Assembly: GCF_030767025.1 (NCBI RefSeq)
Contig: NZ_JASITE010000019.1
Coordinates: 1-64,000 of the forward strand
DNA length: 64,000 nucleotides
Direction: 5' to 3'
Origin: Nocardia sp. CC227C
GTDB taxonomy: Bacteria > Actinomycetota > Actinomycetes > Mycobacteriales > Mycobacteriaceae
How positions within the stretch are numbered: the first letter of the stretch is position 1; each line of letters begins with the position of its first letter. Below are positions 9,165 to 17,087 of this stretch, one piece after another. The position numbers and the translations under genes are program-made. Below the pieces are notes generated by a model. That model ran no database searches, was not told the DNA's origin, and saw only the letters and a list, made by a program, of their open reading frames with translations.

Positions 9165-10262
9165 TCAGCCCAGTCGTCGCCCGTCTTCGGGCGCGAAGAA
9201 GTAGGTGTGCTCGGGGTCGGCCTGGAGCACCAGCCGGGTGCCCTTGGCGGGCGGGTTGCGCCAATCCGCCCGCGCCACGATGGTCTCATTGCCGCTCTTG
9301 TCCAGGGCGCGGCCGTAGACGTAGGCGTCGGAGCCGAGCTCCTCGACCACATCCACCTCCATGGTGATCCCGTGCGCCTCCTTGCTCAGCCCGTTCGAGG
9401 AACCGGCGATCTCGAAGTGCTCGGGCCGAATGCCCACCACGACGCTGCCGTTGCCGGCATCGGCGACCGTACGGGGCAGCGGCAGCCGGTGCCCGCCCAG
9501 ATTCACCGCGCCGCCCTCGACGGCCAGCGTGAACAGGTTCATGGCGGGGGAGCCCATGAATCCGGCGACGAACAGATTGGCCGGGTCGCGGTACAGATCG
9601 CGCGGCGAGGCGCACTGCTGGAGCAGCCCGTCCGCGAGCACCGCCACCCGGTCGCCCATGGTCATGGCCTCGACCTGGTCGTGCGTGACGTAGACGGTGG
9701 TGGTGCCGAGGCGGCGCTGCAACTGGGCGATCTGGGTGCGGGTCTGCACCCGCAGCTTGGCGTCGAGATTGGACAGCGGTTCGTCCATCAGGAACACCTG
9801 CGGCTGCCGCACGATGGCGCGCCCCATGGCGACGCGCTGGCGCTGCCCGCCGGAGAGCGCCTTCGGCTTGCGGTTCAGGTACGGCTCGAGGTCGAGCAGC
9901 TTGGCCGCCTCCAGCACCCGCTGCGCGCGCTCCTCCTTGGACACCTTCGCCATCTTGAGCGCGAAGCCCATGTTCTCCGCCACGCTCATATGCGGGTAGA
10001 GGGCGTAGTTCTGGAACACCATGGCGATATCGCGTTCCTTGGGCTCGGCGTGCGTGACATCCTTCGCGCCGATGAGAATCCGCCCCGTGCTCACCTCTTC
10101 CAGCCCGGCGAGCATGCGCAGCGAGGTGGATTTCCCGCAGCCGGAGGGGCCGACCAGAACCAGGAACTCGCCGTCGGCGATCTCCAGGTCCAGGGCGTCG
10201 ACAGCGGGTTTGACCGCACCGGGGTACACCCGGGAGGCGCGATCGAAGGTGACCGTAGCCAT
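9165..10262 (-). CDS. Sugar-type ABC transporter ATP-binding protein (UgpC/MsiK family)
   Basis: A 365-residue ATPase of the carbohydrate-uptake CUT1 class. Walker A GPSGCGKST is at 38-46, the signature LSGGQRQRVAMGRA and Walker B VFLMDEPLSNLDA follow, and the C-terminal third carries the MalK-type regulatory TOBE/OB domain (GIRPEHFEI). No permease or binding protein lies next to it, so it probably serves several transporters in trans, as MsiK does in Streptomyces (established for that family, inferred here). It is divergent from the LLM oxidoreductase gene. Confidence 0.9.
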   Translation of the reverse strand: MATVTFDRASRVYPGAVKPAVDALDLEIADGEFLVLVGPSGCGKSTSLRMLAGLEEVSTGRILIGAKDVTHAEPKERDIAMVFQNYALYPHMSVAENMGFALKMAKVSKEERAQRVLEAAKLLDLEPYLNRKPKALSGGQRQRVAMGRAIVRQPQVFLMDEPLSNLDAKLRVQTRTQIAQLQRRLGTTTVYVTHDQVEAMTMGDRVAVLADGLLQQCASPRDLYRDPANLFVAGFMGSPAMNLFTLAVEGGAVNLGGHRLPLPRTVADAGNGSVVVGIRPEHFEIAGSSNGLSKEAHGITMEVDVVEELGSDAYVYGRALDKSGNETIVARADWRNPPAKGTRLVLQADPEHTYFFAPEDGRRLG

Positions 10263-10473
10263 ATGGAATTACATCCCTTCACCGGCAGGAACGTGCCGGA
10301 CGATCCGAAGTAGAGGGTCCGCGACATCCTAGGCGTCCGGATCGCGCCGGGCAGGCACGGGCGGGAGTTCTCCTGTGAGTGAACGTCACCGCGTTCAAAC
10401 GGCGGACCTACCTCCGCATCGGTAGCCTCGATCAGCGAAACGGATAGTCCATGCCGCGACTAGGGAGTGCCAC

Positions 10474-11268
10474 GTGAGCCGACCGGTTCGTATCGGAGTC
10501 CAACTGCAACCACAGCACGCGCCCGATTACGGGCTGATCCGCGACGCGGTCCGACGCGCCGAGGATCTGGGCGTGGACGTGGTCTTCAACTGGGATCACT
10601 TCTATCCCCTCTACGGCGATCCGGAGGGCGCGCACTTCGAGTGCTGGACCATGCTCGGCGCGATCGCCGAACAGACCGAGCGGGTGGAGCTCGGTGCGCT
10701 GGTCACCGGCGGTGGCTACCGCAATCCCGATCTGCTCGCCGATATGGCCCGCACCGTGGACCACATCAGCGGCGGCCGCCTCATCCTCGGCATCGGCGCG
10801 GGCTGGTTCGAGAAGGACTACGAGCAGTACGGGTACGAATTCGGCACGGCCGGAAGCCGTCTGGCGCTGCTCAAGGAGTCGATGGCCCGCATCGCCGACC
10901 GGCTCGCCAAGCTGAATCCGCAGCCGGTGCGCGATATCCCCATCCTCATCGGCGGCGGCGGTGAGAAGAAGACGCTGCGCCTGGTCGCCGAGTACGCCGA
11001 TATCTGGCACAGCTTCGCCGACCTCGAGGCGCTGAAGCGCAAGACCGGCATTCTGGCCGACCACTGCGCCGAGGTCGGCACCGACGCGGGCAAGGTCGAG
11101 AAGTCGGTGGAGTGGCCGGGTGTGGAGGCCGCGCCCGCCTTCGCCGCGGCGGGCGCGACCCTGTTCACCGTGGGCACCGGCGGCCCCGGCTACGACCTGA
11201 GCACCGTCGAGCAGGCCATCCGCTGGCGCGATCAGTTCAACCCGGAGTCGGTGGCGGGTATCGCCTGA
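10474..11268 (+). CDS. LLM class F420-dependent oxidoreductase
   Basis: A 264-residue luciferase-like TIM-barrel protein. Start region IGVQLQPQHAPDYGLIRDA, then TERVELGALVTGGGYRNP and GRLILGIGAGW are the family's typical barrel strands for F420 or FMN. The substrate is unknown. GTG 10474 has AGGGAG at 10462-10467, 6 bases away. It lies divergent from the orphan ABC ATPase and just upstream of, but separate from, the amino-acid transporter. Confidence 0.88.
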   Translation: MSRPVRIGVQLQPQHAPDYGLIRDAVRRAEDLGVDVVFNWDHFYPLYGDPEGAHFECWTMLGAIAEQTERVELGALVTGGGYRNPDLLADMARTVDHISGGRLILGIGAGWFEKDYEQYGYEFGTAGSRLALLKESMARIADRLAKLNPQPVRDIPILIGGGGEKKTLRLVAEYADIWHSFADLEALKRKTGILADHCAEVGTDAGKVEKSVEWPGVEAAPAFAAAGATLFTVGTGGPGYDLSTVEQAIRWRDQFNPESVAGIA

Positions 11269-11333
11269 CACCGTTGGGCGCGGGCTGACCGCAACTCAGG
11301 TGTGGCGAATCGTCCCGACTAGGGTGTTTCGTC

Positions 11334-13166
11334 ATGGTTTGCTTGCGCACGGTCAGGTCCCGGCCCACAGGTCGGCGACCTCGCATGACGGCGGTCGCAG
11401 GAGTGTTGCTGGTCACACTCGCCGGAATGCTGGCGCTGGGCACCGGGCCCAGCGCCGCCGCACCCGGGAACGACCTGTGTTCGCCCCCGGGGCCCGCCGC
11501 CGCCACCGCGCTGCCACCCAAGCTGTCGACGGCTCAGCAGGGCGCGTCCTCGGACCGGTACACCACGCCGAACGTGCAACCGCTCGACAGCATCGACCTC
11601 GGGCGGCTGGGGCTCATCACCCCGGGCAAGCTGAGCGTCGGCACCCTGTCGGACGCGCCGCCGAGCATCTGCGTCAACTCCCAGGGCGCGTTCACCGGCT
11701 TCGACAACGAGCTGCTGCGGGCCGTCGCCGCCAAGCTGGGCCTGCAGATCGAGTTCACCGGAACCGAATTCGCGGGTCTGCTGGCGCAGGTGGCCAATGG
11801 CCGCTTCGATGTCGGCTCCTCGAATATCACCACCACCGACGCGCGCCGTCAGCTGGTGGGCTTCACCAACGGCTACGACTTCGGCTACTTCTCGCTGGTG
11901 GTGCCGAGCAACAGTGCCATCGGCTCGTTCACCGACCTGAACAGCGGCACCCGCGTCGGCGTGGTGCAGGGCACCGTGCAGGACGAGTACGTCGTCAACG
12001 AGCTGCACCTGGATCCGGTGAAGTTCCCGGACTACAACACCGCGTACGCGAATCTGAAGGCCGGTCAGATCGACGCCTGGGTGGCCCCCTCCGCGCAGGC
12101 GGTGGGCGCGATCAAGCCGGACGACGCCACGACCATCGCGCAGAACACCTTCAGTCTCAACAACTTCGCGGCGTGGGCGGTGCGCAAGGACAACCAGCCG
12201 CTGATCGACGCCCTCAATGCCGGGCTGGACGCGGTGATCGCGGACGGCACCTACGCGCGGCTCTACGAGGACTGGGTGCCGCGCGAACTGCCGCCGGGCT
12301 GGAAGCCGGGCTCCAAGGCCGCGCCGCTGCCGGAGCTGCCCGACTTCGCCGCCATCGCCGCGCAGAACGCGGACAACCAGGCCGATAGCGGTGCGGTGCA
12401 GCAGAAGTCGACGCTGCGACAGCTGAAGGACACCTTCTTCGACTGGGAGCTGTACAAGCAGGCGTTCCCCGACCTGATCAAGACGGGTCTGCCGAACACC
12501 CTGATCCTGGCGGTGGTGGCGGGCGTGCTCGGCACCGTCATCGGCATGCTGCTCGCGGTGGCGGGCATCTCGCGCACCCGCTGGCTGCGCTGGCCCGCCC
12601 GCGTCTACACCGACATCTTCCGCGGTCTGCCCGCGGTGGTGATCATCCTGCTCATCGGTCTCGGGGTGGGGCCGGTGGTCAAGGAGATCACCGGCAACAA
12701 CCCGTACTGGCTGGGCGCGGTCGCGCTGGCGCTGCTGTCGTCGGCGTACATCGGCGAGATCTTCCGCTCCGGCATCCAGTCGGTGGAGCCGGGGCAGTTG
12801 GAGGCGGCCCGCGCCATCGGCTTCGGCTATCGACAGGCCATGACCCTGGTGGTGATTCCGCAGGGCGTGCGGCGGGTGCTGCCCGCGCTCATGAACCAGT
12901 TCATCGCGCTCATCAAGGACTCCTCGCTGATCTACTTCCTGGGTCTGCTGGCCTCGCAGCGGGAACTGTTCGCGGTGGGCCGTGATCTCAACGCGCAGAC
13001 CGGAAATCTGTCGCCACTGGTGGCCGCGGGCCTGGTCTACCTGCTGCTGACGGTGCCGCTCACGCACCTGGTGAACTACATCGACAGCCGGTTGCGCACC
13101 GGCCGCAAGGAAGAGCCGATCGACCCGGTCGAACAGGCCGTGATCACGGAAGGGCGCGGAGCATGA
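11334..13166 (+). CDS. Fused amino-acid ABC transporter substrate-binding protein/permease
   Basis: A 610-residue fusion. A signal peptide (about 18-43, ending GTGPSAAA) is followed by a periplasmic-type polar amino-acid binding domain (about 90-345: LSVGTLSDAPPSICV, FDVGSSNITTTDARRQ) and then a HisM/GlnP-type permease (about 375-595) with the EAA loop QLEAARAIGFGYRQAM. The fused architecture is known in several Gram-positive glutamine/glutamate importers. ATG 11334 has AGGGTG 7 bases upstream; ATG 11385 is an alternative. The stop TGA overlaps the ATG of a repeat-derived 52-codon frame, and the cognate ATPase follows. Substrate likely glutamine, glutamate or another polar amino acid. Confidence 0.92.
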   Translation: MVCLRTVRSRPTGRRPRMTAVAGVLLVTLAGMLALGTGPSAAAPGNDLCSPPGPAAATALPPKLSTAQQGASSDRYTTPNVQPLDSIDLGRLGLITPGKLSVGTLSDAPPSICVNSQGAFTGFDNELLRAVAAKLGLQIEFTGTEFAGLLAQVANGRFDVGSSNITTTDARRQLVGFTNGYDFGYFSLVVPSNSAIGSFTDLNSGTRVGVVQGTVQDEYVVNELHLDPVKFPDYNTAYANLKAGQIDAWVAPSAQAVGAIKPDDATTIAQNTFSLNNFAAWAVRKDNQPLIDALNAGLDAVIADGTYARLYEDWVPRELPPGWKPGSKAAPLPELPDFAAIAAQNADNQADSGAVQQKSTLRQLKDTFFDWELYKQAFPDLIKTGLPNTLILAVVAGVLGTVIGMLLAVAGISRTRWLRWPARVYTDIFRGLPAVVIILLIGLGVGPVVKEITGNNPYWLGAVALALLSSAYIGEIFRSGIQSVEPGQLEAARAIGFGYRQAMTLVVIPQGVRRVLPALMNQFIALIKDSSLIYFLGLLASQRELFAVGRDLNAQTGNLSPLVAAGLVYLLLTVPLTHLVNYIDSRLRTGRKEEPIDPVEQAVITEGRGA

Positions 13167-13317
13167 GCGGTCAGGCGCGGAGGCGGCAGCGGAGCGTAAC
13201 CACGGAGCGCCCCGCTCATGCTCGAAAGGGACACAGCAGCATGAGCGGTCAGGCGCGGAGGCGGCAGCGGAGCGTAACCACGGAGCGCCCCGCTCATGCT
13301 CGAAAGGACACGGTGGC
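13163..13317 (+). repeat. Exact tandem duplication with internal hairpins
   Basis: Two units start at 13163 and 13241, period 78 bases; their first 67 bases are identical. Each unit contains an inverted repeat: GAGCATGAGCGG (13159-13170) pairs perfectly with CCGCTCATGCTC (13212-13223), and the second copy pairs over 10 bases (13239-13248 with 13290-13299). The unit is rich in GCGGAGGCGGCAGCGGAG and looks like a dispersed intergenic repeat, but copies elsewhere in the genome cannot be checked here. It separates the permease from its ATPase gene and supplies the ATPase's AAAGGA ribosome site. Confidence 0.95.
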
Positions 13318-13321
13318 ATGA
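13163..13321 (+). CDS. Possible 52-residue repeat-encoded peptide
   Basis: The 78-base repeat is 26 codons long, so both copies stay in one frame: two units of MSGQARRRQRSVTTERPA plus about eight more residues each, then a stop. Its ATG overlaps the permease stop (ATGA, 13163-13166) and its own stop overlaps the ATPase start (ATGA, 13318-13321). The peptide would be strongly basic. It is either a real coupled small protein or an accident of a repeat whose length is a multiple of three. No independent ribosome site is clear for the first ATG beyond GCGCGGAG. I cannot assign a function. Confidence 0.3.
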   Translation: MSGQARRRQRSVTTERPAHARKGHSSMSGQARRRQRSVTTERPAHARKDTVA

Positions 13322-14043
13322 GTGCCTCTTTGACGGGTAGTGGGTTGCATCTGACGTTGGGGCGCACGCATATTCTGCGCGGGGTGGACATCCACGTGGA
13401 CGCGGGTAAGGCCACCACGGTGATCGGTCCCTCGGGTTCGGGTAAGTCCACGCTGCTGCGGGTGCTCAACCGGCTGCACGAGCCGGACGCGGGCGACATT
13501 CTGCTGGACTGCAAGTCGGTGCTCACCGAGAATCCGGACAAGCTGCGTCAGCAGATCGGCATGGTGTTCCAGCACTTCAATCTGTTCCCGCACAAGACGG
13601 TCGCGGAGAATATCGAGCTGGGTCCGCGCAAGCTGCACGGGCTGTCCAAGGAGCAGGCGCGCACGCTGGCGCTGGAGCAGCTGGAGAAGGTCGGCCTGTC
13701 CGGCAAAGCCGATGTGCGCCCGGCCAATCTGTCCGGCGGGCAGCAGCAGCGGGTGGCCATCGCCCGTGCGCTGGCCATGAAGCCGCAGCTCATGTTCTTC
13801 GACGAGGCCACCTCGGCGTTGGATCCGGAGCTGGTGAAGGGTGTGCTCGCCCTGATGGCCGATCTGGCGCGGGACGGCATGTCCATGGTGGTGGTCACGC
13901 ACGAAATGGGTTTCGCTCGTTCGGTTTCCGATCGCGTGGTCTTCATGGACCATGGGCAGGTGGTGGAAACCGGCACGCCGGACCAGCTTTTCGACAGCGC
14001 GGAGACGCCGCGGCTGCGTCAGTTCCTCTCCCAGGTGCTCTAG
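13318..14043 (+). CDS. glnQ: Polar amino-acid ABC transporter ATP-binding protein
   Basis: A 241-residue ATPase of the GlnQ/HisP class. Walker A GPSGSGKST at 37-45, Q-loop MVFQHFNLFPHKT, signature LSGGQQQRVAIARALAM, Walker B LMFFDEATSALDPE and the H-loop VVTHEMGFAR are all intact. It powers the fused binding protein/permease upstream. AAAGGA at 13303-13308, 9 bases before ATG 13318, is supplied by the second copy of the tandem repeat. Confidence 0.95.
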   Translation: MSASLTGSGLHLTLGRTHILRGVDIHVDAGKATTVIGPSGSGKSTLLRVLNRLHEPDAGDILLDCKSVLTENPDKLRQQIGMVFQHFNLFPHKTVAENIELGPRKLHGLSKEQARTLALEQLEKVGLSGKADVRPANLSGGQQQRVAIARALAMKPQLMFFDEATSALDPELVKGVLALMADLARDGMSMVVVTHEMGFARSVSDRVVFMDHGQVVETGTPDQLFDSAETPRLRQFLSQVL

Positions 14044-14052
14044 CGATCCGGG

Positions 14053-14069
14053 AGGATGCGCCGCATCCT
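14053..14069 (+). terminator. Short hairpin after glnQ
   Basis: AGGATGC-GCC-GCATCCT forms a 7-base-pair stem with a 3-base loop starting 10 bases after the glnQ stop. No T tract follows. It may end the transporter transcript, or be too small to do so. Confidence 0.4.
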
Positions 14070-14079
14070 TCCGGCAAAC

Positions 14080-14093
14080 TTAGGGCTACCTAA
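14080..14093. promoter_or_regulatory. DtxR/IdeR-like palindrome upstream of phoX
   Basis: TTAGGGCTACCTAA is a perfect TTAGG-N4-CCTAA inverted repeat 86 bases before the phoX start. It resembles the right two-thirds of the IdeR consensus (TTAGG..CTAACCTAA), but the outer TTAGG half is missing. PhoX enzymes need iron, so iron-linked control would make sense. The call is tentative. Confidence 0.35.
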
Positions 14094-14178
14094 TTGGTCG
14101 GCTGTTCATCTGCTCGTCTCCTCCGACTCTTCTCGTCTGGTTACGGTGCGCCCGACAAGTCGATCCCGGGAGCATGCA

Positions 14179-16233
14179 GTGTTGAAACCCCTCGCCCTCT
14201 TCGTGAAGCATGATGGCGCATCGTCGCGCGCCGCCGTCACCTGCCGCTACAAGTGCGGCAATGCCTGCGCCCACGAGGTTCCCAACTCCTCGGCCGGAGA
14301 GTACTTCGGCGACATCGTGGCCGCCATGTCGCGCCGCCGCATGCTCCAGGGCAGTGCGGCCGTGGTGCTGGCGACCGGCACGGCCGGTTTGCTGGCAGCC
14401 TGCGGTGACGGCGACGACGTGCAGAATGCCGCCGAGACCAACCCCGGCACCGGGAACGGCACCGGCTTCACCCCGGTCGCGCCCAACAGGGCCGACGCGG
14501 TGACCGTGCCCGAGGGCTACGAGCAGGGCGTGGTGATCCGCTGGGGCGATCCGGTGCTGCCCGACGCACCCCAGTTCGATTTCGCCAACCAGACCGCCGC
14601 GGCCCAGGCCAAGCAGTTCGGTTACAACAACGACTTCTCGGCGCTGCTGCCCATCGAAGGCCAGGAGAACAGCTACCTGCTGGTGGCCAGCCACGAGTAC
14701 ACCACCGGCCCGTTCATGTTCGCGGGCTACGACAACAAGAACGCGACCCGCGAGCAGGTCGAGATCGAATGGGCCGCACACGGTCTCACCGTGATCGAAG
14801 TCGAGGGCGAGTCCGGTTCCGGCAAGCTCACCCCCGTGATGGGCAAGTACAACCGCCGCATCACGGCCACCTCCGAATTCCAGCTCACCGGCCCGGCCGC
14901 GGGCAGCGATCTGGTGAAGACCTCCGCCGACGCCTTCGGGTTGAAGGTCGCGGGGACCCTCAACAACTGTGCCGGCGGCGTGACCCCGTGGGGCACCATC
15001 CTTTCCGGCGAGGAGAACTTCAACCAGTACTTCGCCGGCGAGTTCGCCGACCCGATCGCCGCGGAGCGCGGCAAGCGCTACGGCATCGGCGGCGACGACG
15101 ACAAGTCGCGCGGCTGGGAGCGCTACGACAAGCGCTTCGACCTGGCCGCGGAACCCAACGAGCCCAACCGTTTCGGCTGGGTGGTCGAGGTCGACCCGTG
15201 GGACCCCGCCTCCACCCCGGTCAAGCACACCGCCATGGGCCGGTTCAAGCACGAGGCCGCGACCGTCTACGTCACGCCGGACGGCACCGTCGTCTCGTAC
15301 TCGGGTGACGACGAGCGCTTCGACTACATGTACAAGTTCGTCTCCGCCAAGAAGATTCAGCAGGGCAACACCGCGGCGGCGCGCAAGCACAATATGACCA
15401 TTCTGGACGAGGGCACGCTGTACGTCGCGAAACTGACCGGCGACCACCCGGATCAGATCGACGGCAGCGGAAAGGTGCCCTCGGACAACGGCTTCACCGG
15501 TTCCGGCCAGTGGATTGCGCTGCTGGAGACCGGCGCGGACGGCAAGGGCAGGTCGCTGGTCGAGGGTATGAGCGCCGAGGAGGTCGCGGTCTTCACCCGG
15601 CTCGCCGGTGACAAGGTCGGCGCCACCAAGATGGACCGCCCCGAGGACTTCGAGCCGAACCCCGCGACCGGCAAGGTGTACGTGGCGCTGACCAACAACA
15701 GCAAGCGCGGCACCGACGGCAAGCCCGGAGCCGACGAGGCCAACCCGCGCAATCAGAACAAGAACGGGCAGGTCCTCGAAATCGTCGACGACCACACCGG
15801 CACCGCGTTCACCTGGTCGCTGCTGCTGGTCTGCGGTGATCCCGAGGCCGCCGACACCTATTTCGCGGGCTTCGACAAGTCCAAGGTCAGCCCCATCTCC
15901 TGCCCGGACAATCTGGCCTTCGACCCGCACGGCAACCTGTGGATCTCCACCGACGGCAATGCCCTGAAGTCCAATGACGGACTCTTCGCCGTCACCCTCG
16001 AGGGGGAGCGCCGCGGCGAGACCAAGCAGTTCCTCACCGTGCCGGTGGGCGCGGAGACCTGCGGTCCGATCGTGACCGACCAGCGCGTGCTGGTCAGCGT
16101 CCAGCATCCGGGCGAGGTCGACGACGCCTCCGTCGAGAACCCCGCCTCGCACTGGCCCGACGGCGGCACCGCCCAGCCCCGGCCCGCCGTCGTGGCGGTG
16201 TGGAAGCAGGGCGGCGGCAATATCGGCGTCTGA
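14179..16233 (+). CDS. phoX: PhoX family alkaline phosphatase, Tat-exported lipoprotein
   Basis: About 684 residues from GTG 14179, chosen because GGGAG lies at 14168-14172 and because actinobacterial homologues begin with a similar Cys-containing leader (CRYKCGNACAHEVPN). Unusually for an exported protein, some 50 residues precede the Tat motif SRRRMLQGSA (51-60); the hydrophobic stretch ends in a lipobox LLAAC with Cys75. The long beta-propeller body (VPEGYEQGVVIRWGDP, NNCAGGVTPWGTILSGEEN, DNLAFDPHGNLWISTDG) is the PhoX/DUF839 fold, which binds Fe and Ca and releases phosphate from organic phosphates outside the cell. It stands alone; convergent with a lysozyme gene. Confidence 0.92.
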   Translation: MLKPLALFVKHDGASSRAAVTCRYKCGNACAHEVPNSSAGEYFGDIVAAMSRRRMLQGSAAVVLATGTAGLLAACGDGDDVQNAAETNPGTGNGTGFTPVAPNRADAVTVPEGYEQGVVIRWGDPVLPDAPQFDFANQTAAAQAKQFGYNNDFSALLPIEGQENSYLLVASHEYTTGPFMFAGYDNKNATREQVEIEWAAHGLTVIEVEGESGSGKLTPVMGKYNRRITATSEFQLTGPAAGSDLVKTSADAFGLKVAGTLNNCAGGVTPWGTILSGEENFNQYFAGEFADPIAAERGKRYGIGGDDDKSRGWERYDKRFDLAAEPNEPNRFGWVVEVDPWDPASTPVKHTAMGRFKHEAATVYVTPDGTVVSYSGDDERFDYMYKFVSAKKIQQGNTAAARKHNMTILDEGTLYVAKLTGDHPDQIDGSGKVPSDNGFTGSGQWIALLETGADGKGRSLVEGMSAEEVAVFTRLAGDKVGATKMDRPEDFEPNPATGKVYVALTNNSKRGTDGKPGADEANPRNQNKNGQVLEIVDDHTGTAFTWSLLLVCGDPEAADTYFAGFDKSKVSPISCPDNLAFDPHGNLWISTDGNALKSNDGLFAVTLEGERRGETKQFLTVPVGAETCGPIVTDQRVLVSVQHPGEVDDASVENPASHWPDGGTAQPRPAVVAVWKQGGGNIGV

Positions 16234-16238
16234 AACTA

Positions 16239-16279
16239 CAGCGGCGGCGCGGGCTCGCTATCCGCCCGCGCTGCCGCTG
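16239..16279. terminator. Bidirectional terminator between phoX and GH25 gene
   Basis: A 16-base left arm (16239-16254) pairs with 16264-16279 with one mismatch around a 9-base loop. It lies between convergent genes, and its right arm covers the last codons of the GH25 gene. There is no T tract, as is common in actinomycetes. Confidence 0.75.
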
Positions 16280-17001
16280 CCCGGCATCCGCGCGAAAGCA
16301 CCGAGATCGCCTTGGGCTCCGCTGTACACATTGATATCGGTGGGGCCCGGAATGCCCGAGATACTGCCCGAATCGGTGTACTGCCAGAAGGTCCAGGTGG
16401 GCCAGCCGCCGGGCACCTCGGGCGCGGCATTGCCGCGGTAGTCCGCGATCCACAGCGGATAGCGGGTGAACTCGGTGGTATTCGCCATGGCCGTCTTCCA
16501 GAAGTGCACGCCCGTATAGATGATCGGCGGCCGACCGGTCAGCGCCTCGACGGTGTTCAGGTAGCGACGGGTCCAGTCGATCAGCGCGGCGGGCGGCAAT
16601 CCGCCGGAGTCCTCCAGGTCCAGCACCGCGGGCAGATCCAGCGGGCCGTTCTGCCCCAGCACAACCGTCGAGTAGAAGACGGCCTGCGGTTCGGGCGGCA
16701 GCGCGGGGCGCGCGAAATGGTATGTGCCCCGGGCTACTCCGGCCGCCCGCATGATGAGACTGTCCGGCACGAAGTACGGGTTCACATAGCTCAGCCCCTC
16801 GGTGGCCTTCACCATGGCGAAAGGGTGTCCGGCGGCCCGGACCGCGAACCAGTTGATTCCGCTGCCGCCCGGATGCTGCCAGGAGGAGACGTCGGGGCCG
16901 TGCGGCGCGGCGGCCGCCGCGCCGCCCAGCGGTAGCAGGGCGGCCAGCGCGAGGGCGGCGGCGAGCTGGGTACGGGCCACGAGCGGGTGGTTCCGGTCCA
17001 T
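16258..17001 (-). CDS. Secreted glycoside hydrolase family 25 lysozyme
   Basis: 247 residues from ATG 17001. The signal peptide (hydrophobic 12-32, ending GGAAAAA) leads to a GH25 domain filling the protein: GPDVSSWQ with Asp37, VKATEG, the catalytic LDLED (Asp128, Glu130), and WIADYRG and FWQYTDSG strands near the end. GH25 enzymes cut the N-acetylmuramyl bond in peptidoglycan. There is no cell-wall-binding domain. A longer frame reaches 17046, but ATG 17001 places the signal peptide correctly. Likely roles are wall remodelling or killing neighbours. Confidence 0.92.
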   Translation of the reverse strand: MDRNHPLVARTQLAAALALAALLPLGGAAAAAPHGPDVSSWQHPGGSGINWFAVRAAGHPFAMVKATEGLSYVNPYFVPDSLIMRAAGVARGTYHFARPALPPEPQAVFYSTVVLGQNGPLDLPAVLDLEDSGGLPPAALIDWTRRYLNTVEALTGRPPIIYTGVHFWKTAMANTTEFTRYPLWIADYRGNAAPEVPGGWPTWTFWQYTDSGSISGIPGPTDINVYSGAQGDLGAFARMPGSGSAGG

Positions 17002-17087
17002 GCCGCTCGACAGTAGAGCGCCTGTGACGCGTCTCGTGCGAATCACCGCCGTGGTGTTCGCTACGAATTCGCTACAAAGCGCCGCCC

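Noticed and set aside
13163..13317. CRISPR array at the tandem repeat
   Set aside because: Only two copies, directly adjacent with no unique spacers, and no cas genes.
14100..14175. PhoP box upstream of phoX
   Set aside because: Only one weak GTTCATC-like word; no second repeat at 11-base spacing.
14086..16152. Minus-strand frame opposite phoX
   Set aside because: Shadow; Gly/Val/Leu-rich with no motif.
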